Part shown: positions 40,942 to 48,570 of the stretch, piece after piece
Position numbering within the stretch: the first letter of the stretch is position 1
Layout of the letters: every line of letters begins with the position of its first letter
Assembly: GCF_021173675.1 (NCBI RefSeq)
Contig: NZ_JAIHON010000015.1
Coordinates: 184,318-248,317 of the forward strand
Source of the DNA: Streptomyces lincolnensis
GTDB lineage: Bacteria; Actinomycetota; Actinomycetes; Streptomycetales; Streptomycetaceae
Direction: 5' to 3'
DNA length: 64,000 bases
Position numbers and translations under genes: made by a program
The notes under the pieces: generated by a model
Seen by the model: the letters and a program-made list of their open reading frames with translations, nothing else
Told to the model about the DNA's origin: nothing
Databases searched by the model: none

Positions 40942-41527
40942 CCCCTTCCCGGGGTTCGAAATCCGGCAGCAGGCGGCCCAGCTTCCGCAGCGCGCGGTTC
41001 AGCCGGGACTTCACCGTGCCCCGGGGCCAGCCCAGGGCCTGGGCCGTCTCGGACTCGTCCATCTCCAGCAGGTAGCGGTAGGTGACGACGAGGCGGTGCT
41101 CCTCGCCGAGCCTGTCCATGGCGGCCAGCAGGGCCGCGCGGCGCTCCGTCTCCAGCGTGGCCATCGCGGGGTCCGCCGATTCCGGTATCAGTGGCTCGGC
41201 CTCCACGAACGCGGCCTCACGGCCGGCGAGCGTGCGCTGGCGTGCCGCTGTCCGCACTGTGTTCCTGGTCTCATTGGCCACGATCGACAGCAGCCACGGC
41301 TTGAACGCCGCGCCCTCCCGGAACCGGCCCAACGAGCAGTAGGCCTTGACGAAGGCCTGCTGCACCACGTCCTCCGCGTCCGCACCCGCCCCGAGCGCGG
41401 CGGCCGCCCTGAGCGCGATGGCCGTATGGGCCCGCACCAGCTCCGCGTACGCCTCCGGCTCTCCGGCGCGTACGCGTGCGATCACCGCGGCCTCATCGAC
41501 GATGCGGCCCCCCTCCCGCGTCCTCAC
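40925..41527 (-). CDS. ECF RNA polymerase sigma factor
   Basis: 200 residues from the GTG giving VRTREGGRIV. Region 2: AYAELVRAHTAIALRAAAAL, DAEDVVQQAFVKAYCSLGRF, FKPWLLSIVANETRN. Region 4: LGEEHRLVVTYRYLLEMDES, QALGWPRGTVKSRLNRALRK. No other extracytoplasmic-function motifs are attached. The predicted -10 of its own promoter ends only about 8 bp before this GTG and no ribosome-binding site lies between, so the mRNA is probably leaderless. Translation is coupled to the anti-sigma gene. It likely activates itself and the gene at 39185. Confidence 0.92.
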   Translation of the reverse strand: MRTREGGRIVDEAAVIARVRAGEPEAYAELVRAHTAIALRAAAALGAGADAEDVVQQAFVKAYCSLGRFREGAAFKPWLLSIVANETRNTVRTAARQRTLAGREAAFVEAEPLIPESADPAMATLETERRAALLAAMDRLGEEHRLVVTYRYLLEMDESETAQALGWPRGTVKSRLNRALRKLGRLLPDFEPREGGDERE

Positions 41528-41533
41528 ACTCTT

Positions 41534-41562
41534 GGTACACCGCCCGGACCGGATCGGTTCCC
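41534..41562 (-). promoter_or_regulatory. Autoregulatory ECF promoter of the sigma gene
   Basis: On the minus strand: GGGAACC, 15 bp, GTGTACC, matching the promoter at 39998-40026 in both boxes, in spacing, and in the flanking GGT upstream. The predicted start point falls at or within a base or two of the sigma gene's GTG. Confidence 0.78.
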
Positions 41563-41627
41563 ACCCGTGTCCCATCTGTTTCCGGCCGGTTCCGGATCGG
41601 CCCCCGACACCTGAGAGAATGGTGAAC

Positions 41628-42641
41628 ATGGCCTCTGATCGACCCCGTGTGCTCTCCGGAATCCAGCCCACCGCAGGCTCGTTCCACCTCGGCAACTACC
41701 TCGGCGCCGTCCGCCAGTGGGTGGCCCTCCAGGAGTCCCACGACGCGTTCTACATGGTCGTTGACCTGCACGCGATCACGATCCCGCAGGACCCCGCGGA
41801 CCTGCGCGCGAACACCCGTCTGGCCGCCGCCCAGCTCCTCGCGGCCGGTCTCGACCCCGAGCGCTGCACGCTCTTCGTCCAGAGCCACGTCCCCGAGCAC
41901 GCCCAGCTCGCCTGGGTCATGAACTGCCTCACAGGCTTCGGCGAGGCCTCCCGTATGACCCAGTTCAAGGACAAGTCCGCCAAGCAGGGCGCGGACCGCG
42001 CCTCGGTCGGCCTGTTCACGTACCCGATCCTCCAGGTCGCGGACATCCTGCTGTACCAGGCCAACGAGGTCCCGGTCGGCGAGGACCAGCGCCAGCACAT
42101 CGAGCTCACCCGCGACCTCGCCGAGCGCTTCAACGGCCGGTTCGGCCAGACCTTCACGATCCCGAAGCCGTACATCCTCAAGGAGACGGCGAAGATCTAC
42201 GACCTTCAGGACCCGTCGGTCAAGATGAGCAAGTCGGCCTCCACGCCGAAGGGCCTCATCAACCTCCTCGACGACCCGAAGGCCACGGCCAAGAAGGTCA
42301 AGAGCGCGGTCACCGACACCGACACCGTGATCCGCTTCGACCCGGAGAACAAGCCGGGCGTCAGCAACCTGCTCGGCATCTACGCGACCCTCACGGGCGA
42401 GGGCATCGTGGATCTGGAGCGCAAGTACGAGGGCAAGGGCTACGGCGCGCTCAAGACGGACCTCGCCGACGTCATGGTCGAGTTCGTGACCCCCTTCCGG
42501 GAGCGCACCCAGCAGTACCTGGACGACCCGGAGACACTGGACTCGATCCTGGCCAAGGGCGCGGAGAAGGCGCGCGCCGTCGCCGCGGAGACCCTGGCGC
42601 AGACGTACCAGCGGGTGGGTTTCCTGCCCGCCAAGCACTGA
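41628..42641 (+). CDS. trpS: Tryptophanyl-tRNA synthetase
   Basis: 337 residues, normal for bacterial class I TrpRS. It charges tRNA-Trp in the cytosol. The HIGH-type motif is in GSFHLGNYLGA and the KMSKS motif in SVKMSKSAST. Other marks are DLHAIT, FKDKSAKQ and YPILQVADILLY. The ATG giving MASDRPR is chosen with GAGAG 10 bp upstream; an ATG three codons earlier is also possible. It diverges from the ECF sigma gene by 100 bp. Nothing suggests a second, drug-resistant isoform. Confidence 0.95.
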   Translation: MASDRPRVLSGIQPTAGSFHLGNYLGAVRQWVALQESHDAFYMVVDLHAITIPQDPADLRANTRLAAAQLLAAGLDPERCTLFVQSHVPEHAQLAWVMNCLTGFGEASRMTQFKDKSAKQGADRASVGLFTYPILQVADILLYQANEVPVGEDQRQHIELTRDLAERFNGRFGQTFTIPKPYILKETAKIYDLQDPSVKMSKSASTPKGLINLLDDPKATAKKVKSAVTDTDTVIRFDPENKPGVSNLLGIYATLTGEGIVDLERKYEGKGYGALKTDLADVMVEFVTPFRERTQQYLDDPETLDSILAKGAEKARAVAAETLAQTYQRVGFLPAKH

Positions 42642-42791
42642 CGCGCACCACCGCACACGCCGTACCACTGGGCAGAGCGCTGCACATCACTCCGGTTGCG
42701 CCTGCCCACAGCACACCCATGGCCGTACAGTCGATAGCCGGACGGCCGACACCCCATCCGACAGCGACGACAAGTGACGACAGGAGACGAC

Positions 42792-43376
42792 GTGGGGACC
42801 GTAACGATCGGTGTGTCGATCGCGGTCCCGGAGCCTCACGGCAGCCTGCTCCAGGAGCGGCGCGCGGGCTTCGGCGACGCCGCTGCTCACGGTATCCCCA
42901 CGCATGTCACGCTGCTGCCGCCGACGGAGGTCGAGGACACCGGCCTGCCGGCCATCGAGGCCCACCTGACCGAGGTGGCCGCGGCCGGCCGGCCGTTCCC
43001 GATGCGGCTGTCCGGCACGGGCACCTTCCGGCCCCTGTCGCCCGTCGTCTTCGTCCGGGTCGCCGAGGGCGCCGAGGCCTGCACCTGGCTCCAGAAGCAG
43101 GTCCGGGACGCCTCCGGACCGGTCGCCCGCGAGCTTCAGTTCCCGTACCACCCGCACGTCACGGTCGCGCACGGCATCGAGGACGAGGCCATGGACCGCG
43201 CCTTCGAGGAACTCGCCGACTACGAGGCCGAGTGGCCCTGCACCGGCTTCGCGCTCTACGAACAGGGAGCCGACGGAGTCTGGCGCAAGCTGCGCGAGTA
43301 CGTCTTCGGAGGGACCGTGGTCCCCCCGCAGGCGACCCACGTGGAGCGCGGCTCCCTGCCCACCAGCCAGCTGTAA
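42792..43376 (+). CDS. 2H phosphoesterase (2'-5' RNA ligase-like)
   Basis: 194 residues from a GTG preceded by AGGAGACGAC. Two HxT motifs mark the 2H superfamily: THVTLLPP near residue 39 and HPHVTVAHG near 122, each supplying a catalytic His and Thr. Members hydrolyse or form 2'-5' or cyclic phosphodiester bonds in RNA or nucleotides. The substrate here is unknown. Its position after trpS (150-bp gap) is conserved-looking but does not define the role. Confidence 0.88.
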   Translation: MGTVTIGVSIAVPEPHGSLLQERRAGFGDAAAHGIPTHVTLLPPTEVEDTGLPAIEAHLTEVAAAGRPFPMRLSGTGTFRPLSPVVFVRVAEGAEACTWLQKQVRDASGPVARELQFPYHPHVTVAHGIEDEAMDRAFEELADYEAEWPCTGFALYEQGADGVWRKLREYVFGGTVVPPQATHVERGSLPTSQL

Positions 43377-43425
43377 CTGCGACCACAGAGCTGTATAACT
43401 CCGGTTACACAGCCTGTACCTGCCG

Positions 43426-44181
43426 TTACAGCGGCAGTCGCCGGAACATCCCGCGCGGCACGTGCCGCAGCGCCGACATCACGACCCGCAGCACGCCGGG
43501 CACCCACACCGTCTCCGAACGGCGGCGCAGTCCCAGCTCGATCGCCGTGGCGACCGCCTCCGGTGTCGTCGCGAGCGGGGCCTCCTCAAGGCCCGCGGTC
43601 ATCTTCGAGCGGACGAATCCGGGGCGTACGACCATCACGTGCACGCCGGTGCCGTGGAGCGCGTCGCCCAGCCCCTGGGCGAAGGCGTCGAGGCCGGCCT
43701 TGCTGGAGCCGTAGATGAAGTTGGAGCGGCGGGCCCGCTCGCCGGCCACGGAGGAGAGCACGACGAGGGACCCGTGGCCCTGGGCCTGCAAGGCGCGCGC
43801 GGCGACCAGTGCCGACGACACCGCGCCCGTGTAGTTGGTCTGCGCGACGCGCACCGCGGCGGCCGGTTCGCGCTCGTCGCGCGCCTGGTCGCCGAGGACG
43901 CCGAAGGCGAGCAGCACCATGTCGATGTCGCCCTCGGCGAAGACCTTGCCGAGGGTCGCCTCGTGGGAGTCGGCGTCGAGCGCGTCGAAGGCGACGGTGT
44001 GCACGGCGGCCCCCTGGGCGCGCAGGTCCGCGGCGGCCCTCTCCAGGGCGGGCGAGGGCCGTCCGGCCAGCCACACCGTGCGGGTGCGGCGGGCGACGAG
44101 CCGGCGGGCGGTGGCCATCGCGATCTCGGACGTACCGCCGAGGACGAGCAGGGACTGGGGGAGGCCGAAGGCGTCCTTCAC
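43426..44181 (-). CDS. dprE2: Decaprenylphosphoryl-ketoribose reductase (DprE2-like SDR)
   Basis: 251 residues from a GTG with TTAGGAG upstream. Short-chain dehydrogenase with NAD(P) motif LVLGGTSEIAMATARRL, the catalytic Ser in VVLSSVAGERARRSN, and YGSSKAG carrying Tyr and Lys. In mycobacteria DprE2 reduces the 2-keto intermediate made by DprE1 to decaprenyl-phosphoryl-arabinose. It lies 41 bp downstream of the dprE1 homologue, on the same strand, as expected of the epimerase pair. Confidence 0.9.
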   Translation of the reverse strand: MKDAFGLPQSLLVLGGTSEIAMATARRLVARRTRTVWLAGRPSPALERAAADLRAQGAAVHTVAFDALDADSHEATLGKVFAEGDIDMVLLAFGVLGDQARDEREPAAAVRVAQTNYTGAVSSALVAARALQAQGHGSLVVLSSVAGERARRSNFIYGSSKAGLDAFAQGLGDALHGTGVHVMVVRPGFVRSKMTAGLEEAPLATTPEAVATAIELGLRRRSETVWVPGVLRVVMSALRHVPRGMFRRLPL

Positions 44182-44222
44182 GTACAGCTCCTAAGACGAG
44201 GGTCCGGGGGCGTGGAAGCCCC

Positions 44223-45578
44223 CTAGAGGGCGAGACGGCGGGCCAGGTCCGACACGAACACCCCGCGTGGGTCCAACTCCGCGCGCAGCGCCCGGAAGTC
44301 GTCGAGGCGTGGATACATCGCGGCGAGCAGCTCGGGCCGCAGCCGGGAGTCCTTGGCGAGGTAGACGCGCCCGTCCGCGGCGGCCACCTCCTGGTCGAGT
44401 TCGTCGAGGAAGCCGCCGAGGCCGGGCAGCCCCGCCGGGATGTCCAGGGCCAGTGTCCAGCCGGGCACGGGGAAGGAGAGCCAGCCCGGGTCGGCGTCCC
44501 CGAAGCGCTTGAGGACGGCCAGGAAGGACGGGCACCGCCGCTCGGACACCCGCCGCACGATCCGGCGTACGGCGTCCTCCTGGCCGTGTCCGACGACGAA
44601 CTGGTACTGCACGAACCCGCCGCGGCCGTAGATCCGGTTCCAGTGCGGGACCCCGTCGAGGGGGTGGAAGAACGTGGAGATCCGCTGGAGTTCGCCGGTA
44701 CGCGCGCGGGGGGCCATGCGGTACCAGAGCTCGTTGAACGCTCCCACGGTCGTGCGGGTGAGCAGTCCCTCCGGGAGGAAGGCGGGGGCGGCCGGGAAGC
44801 GGGAGGTGCGGAAGGCGAGCGGCTCCCTCCGCGCGCGCGTGCCTTTCGGAAGCGCGTCCAGGGGCGCGTGGTCGCCCCGCGTCAGCACCGCGCGTCCCGT
44901 CGTCGCGCCGCGCGCCAGCAGGTCGATCCACGCGACCGAGTAGCGGTGGTGGTGGTCGGTGGCGGTCAGACGGGCCATCAGGTCGTCCAGGTCACGGGCG
45001 CGTTCGGTGTCGACCGACATCAGCGAGGTGGCGACCGGCTGGAGCCGGACGGTCGCGGTCAGGATCATGCCGGTCAGGCCCATGCCGCCGCAGGTCGCGT
45101 CGAACAGGGGGGTGTCGCGGCCGACGGTGCGGATCTCGCCGTCGGCGGTGAGCAGTTCGAGCGAGAGGACGTGCCGGGAGAAGGAGCCCGACACATGGTG
45201 GTTCTTGCCGTGGATGTCCGCGCCGATCGCCCCGCCGACGGTGACATAGCGGGTGCCGGGCGTCACCGGCACGAACCAGCCGAGCGGCAGCAGCACCTCC
45301 ATCAGCCGGTGCAGGGAGACGCCCGCGTCGCACAGCACGATCCCGGCGGCCGCGTCGATGACGTGGATCCGGTCGAGCGCCGTCATGTCGAACACCGCGC
45401 CGCCGGCGTTCTGTGCCGCGTCCCCGTAGGCCCGCCCCAGGCCCCTGGGGATGCCCCCGCGGGCCCCGCAGTCCCGGACGGCGGCCGCGGCCTCCTCGTA
45501 CGTCCGTGGACGGATCAGACGGGCGGCGGTGGGAGCGGTGCGGCCCCAGCCGGTGACGGGAACGGTGTCGGCAGGCAT
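44223..45578 (-). CDS. dprE1: Decaprenylphosphoryl-ribose 2-oxidase (DprE1-like)
   Basis: 451 residues of the FAD-dependent (vanillyl-alcohol oxidase-type) family. FAD-binding half: GIPRGLGRAYGDAAQNAGG and TVGGAIGADIHGKNHHVSGS. Substrate half: GGFVQYQFVV and LSFPVPGWTLALDI; C-terminal part with YLAKDSRL, MYPRLDDF and FVSDLARRLAL, all collinear with mycobacterial DprE1. The residue matching the benzothiazinone-target Cys387 (in WNICVDFP of M. tuberculosis) is Ala377 here, WTLALDIP. It oxidises the 2' carbon of decaprenyl-phosphoryl-ribose. The gene diverges from the PAP2/UbiA/GtrA genes by 142 bp. Confidence 0.92.
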   Translation of the reverse strand: MPADTVPVTGWGRTAPTAARLIRPRTYEEAAAAVRDCGARGGIPRGLGRAYGDAAQNAGGAVFDMTALDRIHVIDAAAGIVLCDAGVSLHRLMEVLLPLGWFVPVTPGTRYVTVGGAIGADIHGKNHHVSGSFSRHVLSLELLTADGEIRTVGRDTPLFDATCGGMGLTGMILTATVRLQPVATSLMSVDTERARDLDDLMARLTATDHHHRYSVAWIDLLARGATTGRAVLTRGDHAPLDALPKGTRARREPLAFRTSRFPAAPAFLPEGLLTRTTVGAFNELWYRMAPRARTGELQRISTFFHPLDGVPHWNRIYGRGGFVQYQFVVGHGQEDAVRRIVRRVSERRCPSFLAVLKRFGDADPGWLSFPVPGWTLALDIPAGLPGLGGFLDELDQEVAAADGRVYLAKDSRLRPELLAAMYPRLDDFRALRAELDPRGVFVSDLARRLAL

Positions 45579-45720
45579 GGCGACGACCGTATCGCCCCGC
45601 TATGAGCGATCAGTTATGGGACATCCGAAACATTAACTCTCTCCCCGAAATGGGTGATTAATGGGATGTCGCTCAATATTGCCGGAGTTCCGGGAGGGTG
45701 GGCGTGAACAGTGAGTCCCC

Positions 45721-46269
45721 ATGGACCACATGGATCACATGGACCGGATGGATCGGATGGATCGGGTGGACCGGCAGATCCTGTCGGCGTTCCGTGCGTA
45801 CGGCGGCGACCCGCGCGTGGCCGGTGCCGCGCGCGCCCTGTCCTGGGCGGGCGAGCACGGGGCTCTGTGGCTCGCGGCGGGCCTCGCGGGAGCCGCCGTG
45901 GACGGGACGCGACGCGGCGCCTGGCTGCGCGGCACGGCGCTCACCGCGGGCGCGCATCTCGTCAGCATGGGGGTGAAGAGGGTGGTGCGCCGCCCGCGCC
46001 CGGCGCATGTCGCGCCCCTGGTGCGCACCGCGGGCCGGCACTCCTTCCCGAGCTCGCACGCGACCTCCGCCGCGGCCGCCGCCGTCGCCTTCGGCGCGCT
46101 GGGCGCGTACGCCGTCCCGCCGCTCGCCGCCGCGATGTGCCTCTCGCGGCTGGTCGTCGGCGTCCACTACCCCTCGGACGTGGCGGCCGGTGCCGCGCTC
46201 GGAGCGCTCACGGCACGCGCCGGAGCGCGCTGGATGAGAAGCGCGCCGGCCGGGAGGGGGCGCGCATGA
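45721..46269 (+). CDS. PAP2-family phosphatase, probable DPPR phosphatase
   Basis: 182 residues. PAP2 motifs KRVVRRPRP, SFPSSHATS and SRLVVGVHYPSD, on several membrane helices. The mycobacterial homologue next to UbiA (Rv3807c) is the candidate for removing the 5' phosphate from decaprenyl-phosphoryl-5-phosphoribose. The N-terminus is odd: MDHMDHMDRMDRMDRVDR, encoded by imperfect repeats of ATGGAC/ATGGAT. With several in-frame ATGs, the true start is uncertain. A stop lies just upstream, so no earlier ATG is available. The end overlaps the next ATG in ATGA. Confidence 0.88.
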   Translation: MDHMDHMDRMDRMDRVDRQILSAFRAYGGDPRVAGAARALSWAGEHGALWLAAGLAGAAVDGTRRGAWLRGTALTAGAHLVSMGVKRVVRRPRPAHVAPLVRTAGRHSFPSSHATSAAAAAVAFGALGAYAVPPLAAAMCLSRLVVGVHYPSDVAAGAALGALTARAGARWMRSAPAGRGRA

Positions 46270-47249
46270 CCGAGACCGCGCCGATGGCGACCAGCGCCCG
46301 CACCCGGGAGCCGGCGCTGCTGGAACAGCGCACGCCCCCACGCCGCACCACCCCGCCGGCTCCCAGGGGCACGCTCCTCGGCGGCCTGCTCAGGACCGCG
46401 CGCCCCAAGCAGTGGGTCAAGAACGTCCTGGTCGTCGCCGCCCCGGCCGCCGCGGGCCAGCTCTTCTCCCGGCACGCCCTCACCCAACTCGCCCTCGTCT
46501 TCGCCCTCTTCACCGCCTGTGCCGCCGCCGTCTACCTGGTCAACGACGCCCGCGACGCCGAGGCCGACCGCGCCCACCCCACCAAGCGCCGCCGCCCGGT
46601 GGCCGCCGGACAGGTCCCCGTACCGGTCGCGTACGCCGTCGGAGGCGCCCTCGGGGTCCTCGCACCGGCCACCGCGGCCTGGCTGGTCTCCCCGGCCGTG
46701 GCCGCGCTGCTGACGGCTTACCTGGCCATGCAACTGGCGTACTGCGTCAGCCTCAAGCACGTCCTGGTCGTCGACCTCGTCGTCGTCACGACCGGCTTCC
46801 TGATGCGGGCCGTGGTCGGCGGCCTCGCCCTCGGCATCCCCCTCTCCCGCTGGTTCCTGATCACGACCGGGTTCGGGGCGCTGTTCATGGTGTCCGCCAA
46901 GCGCTACTCCGAAGCGGTCCAGATGGCCGGGAAAGCGGGCGCCACGCGCGCGTTGCTCACCGAGTACACCACCGGCTACCTGCGTTTCGTCTGGCAGCTC
47001 GCCGCCGGAGTCGCCGTCCTCGGCTACTGCCTGTGGGCCCTGGAGGAGGGCGGCGTCCCGCACGCCAGCGTGCTCCCCTGGCGGCAGCTGTCCATGGTCG
47101 CCTTCGTCCTCGCCGTCCTGCGCTACGCCGTCTTCGCCGACCGCGGCACCGCGGGCGAACCCGAGGACGTCGTCCTGCACGACCGCGCCCTCGCCCTGAT
47201 CGCACTGGCGTGGATCGCCATGTACGGCCTGGCGGTGGCCAATTGGTGA
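46266..47249 (+). CDS. UbiA-family decaprenyl-phosphate phosphoribosyltransferase (DPPR synthase)
   Basis: 327 residues with about eight or nine membrane helices. The first aspartate-rich motif NDARDAEADRAHPTKRRRP is the diagnostic N-D-x-x-D-x-x-x-D-R form of the DPPR synthases (Rv3806c type), and the second motif region is around SAKRYSEAVQM. It joins PRPP ribose-5-phosphate to polyprenyl phosphate, the first step to decaprenyl-phosphoryl-arabinose. It overlaps the phosphatase gene upstream and the GtrA gene downstream, each by 4 bp, so all three are translated together. Confidence 0.92.
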   Translation: MTETAPMATSARTREPALLEQRTPPRRTTPPAPRGTLLGGLLRTARPKQWVKNVLVVAAPAAAGQLFSRHALTQLALVFALFTACAAAVYLVNDARDAEADRAHPTKRRRPVAAGQVPVPVAYAVGGALGVLAPATAAWLVSPAVAALLTAYLAMQLAYCVSLKHVLVVDLVVVTTGFLMRAVVGGLALGIPLSRWFLITTGFGALFMVSAKRYSEAVQMAGKAGATRALLTEYTTGYLRFVWQLAAGVAVLGYCLWALEEGGVPHASVLPWRQLSMVAFVLAVLRYAVFADRGTAGEPEDVVLHDRALALIALAWIAMYGLAVANW

Positions 47250-47674
47250 GCGCCCCGCCCCGGGACGAGCTGCTGTCCTTCGCTGCGGCGGGCCTCCTCG
47301 CCTACGCCTGCGACCTGGCCCTCTTCATCTGCCTCCGCGGCCCCGGAGGGCTCGACCCGCTCACCGCCAAGGTGCTCTCCTTCGTCGCCGGCTGCTCGGT
47401 GGCGTACGCCGGCAACGCGCTCGGCACCTACCGGCACACCCGGCCCAGGGGCCTGCGCCCCTACGCCGCGTTCGTCGCGGTGAACATCGCCGGCGCCGTC
47501 GTACAGCTGCTGTGCCTGGCCGTCAGCCACTACGGCCTCGGCTTCACCTCGCGGCGCGCGGACACCGTGTCGGGGGCCGGAATCGGTATGGTCCTGGCCA
47601 CTGTCCTGCGGTTCTGGGGCACCCGGACATTGGTCTTCCGCAACGAGGGCAGAGTCGGATCATGGACTGGCTGA
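47246..47674 (+). CDS. GtrA-like membrane protein
   Basis: 142 residues from GTG 47246, overlapping the UbiA stop. Four membrane helices typical of GtrA (LLSFAAAGLLAYACDLALFI, VLSFVAGCSVAYAGNAL, YAAFVAVNIAGAVVQLLC, VLATVLRFWGTRTLVF), with the usual FWGTRTLVF end. In mycobacteria a GtrA protein (Rv3789) accompanies DprE1/DprE2 and has been linked to arabinan assembly or flipping of the lipid donor. Its presence completes the parallel here. The C-terminus overlaps the BrkB gene. Confidence 0.9.
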   Translation: MSAPPRDELLSFAAAGLLAYACDLALFICLRGPGGLDPLTAKVLSFVAGCSVAYAGNALGTYRHTRPRGLRPYAAFVAVNIAGAVVQLLCLAVSHYGLGFTSRRADTVSGAGIGMVLATVLRFWGTRTLVFRNEGRVGSWTG

Positions 47675-48570
47675 AGAAGCTTCCCGTCGTCGGGCCCCTG
47701 TGGACGCGCCTGACGGCCACGCACGCGTGGCGGTCGTACGAGCGGCTGGACCGGGTCAAGTGGACGCGGCTGGCCGCCGCCATGACCTTCACGAGCTTCG
47801 TGGCGCTGTTCCCGTTGCTCACCGTGGCCGCCGCGATCGGCGCCGCCACGCTCAGCACCAAGCAGCAGAACGACCTTCAGGACAAGATCGCCGAGCAGGT
47901 GCCCGGCATCTCCGACCAGCTGGACCTCGACGCCCTGGTCCAGAACGCCGGCACGGTCGGCCTCATCGCCGCCGCCGCGCTGCTGTTCACCGGCATCGGC
48001 TGGGCCGGTTCGATGCGCGAGTGCCTGCGCGCGGTGTGGGAGCTCCCCGATGAGGAGGAGAACCCCGTCCTGCGCAAGGCCAAGGACCTCGGCATCCTCG
48101 TCGGCCTCGGCGGCGCCGTGCTCGTCACGATCGCCGCCTCCGCCGTGGCCACCGCGATGGTCGGGTGGATCACCGACCAGCTCGGCATCGACCGGGCCGG
48201 CTGGGGCAGCGTGCTGCTGCGGATCGCCGCGTTCGGCGTCGCCGTCCTCGCCGACTTCCTGCTGCTCCTGTACGTCCTCACGCTGCTGCCGGGCGTCGAG
48301 CCGCGCCGACGCCGCCTGGTCGTGGCCGCGCTGACCGGCGCGATCGGCTTCGAGCTGCTGAAGCTGTTGCTCAGCGGCTATATGCAGGGCGTGGCCGCGA
48401 AGAGCATGTACGGCGCGTTCGGCGTGCCGGTCGCCCTGCTGCTGTGGATCAACTTCACGTCGAAACTGGTCCTGTTCTGCGCCGCGTGGACGGCGACGCA
48501 GAGCAAGGAGGTCGAACTCACGGACGAGGGCGACGACGTACCAGATCCGGCAGCGGCCAGCGGCGGTTGA
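47662..48570 (+). CDS. YihY/BrkB-family membrane protein
   Basis: 302 residues from the ATG giving MDWLKKLPVV, which lies 13 bp inside the end of the GtrA gene. Six membrane helices, with AAAMTFTSFVALFPLLTVAA at the start, GWAGSMRECLRAVWELP in the middle and GAFGVPVALLLWINFTSKL near the end, the family signature. Despite the old name (ribonuclease BN) these are membrane proteins of unknown transport function. The 3' end overlaps the convergent carboxypeptidase gene by 53 bp. Confidence 0.9.
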   Translation: MDWLKKLPVVGPLWTRLTATHAWRSYERLDRVKWTRLAAAMTFTSFVALFPLLTVAAAIGAATLSTKQQNDLQDKIAEQVPGISDQLDLDALVQNAGTVGLIAAAALLFTGIGWAGSMRECLRAVWELPDEEENPVLRKAKDLGILVGLGGAVLVTIAASAVATAMVGWITDQLGIDRAGWGSVLLRIAAFGVAVLADFLLLLYVLTLLPGVEPRRRRLVVAALTGAIGFELLKLLLSGYMQGVAAKSMYGAFGVPVALLLWINFTSKLVLFCAAWTATQSKEVELTDEGDDVPDPAAASGG

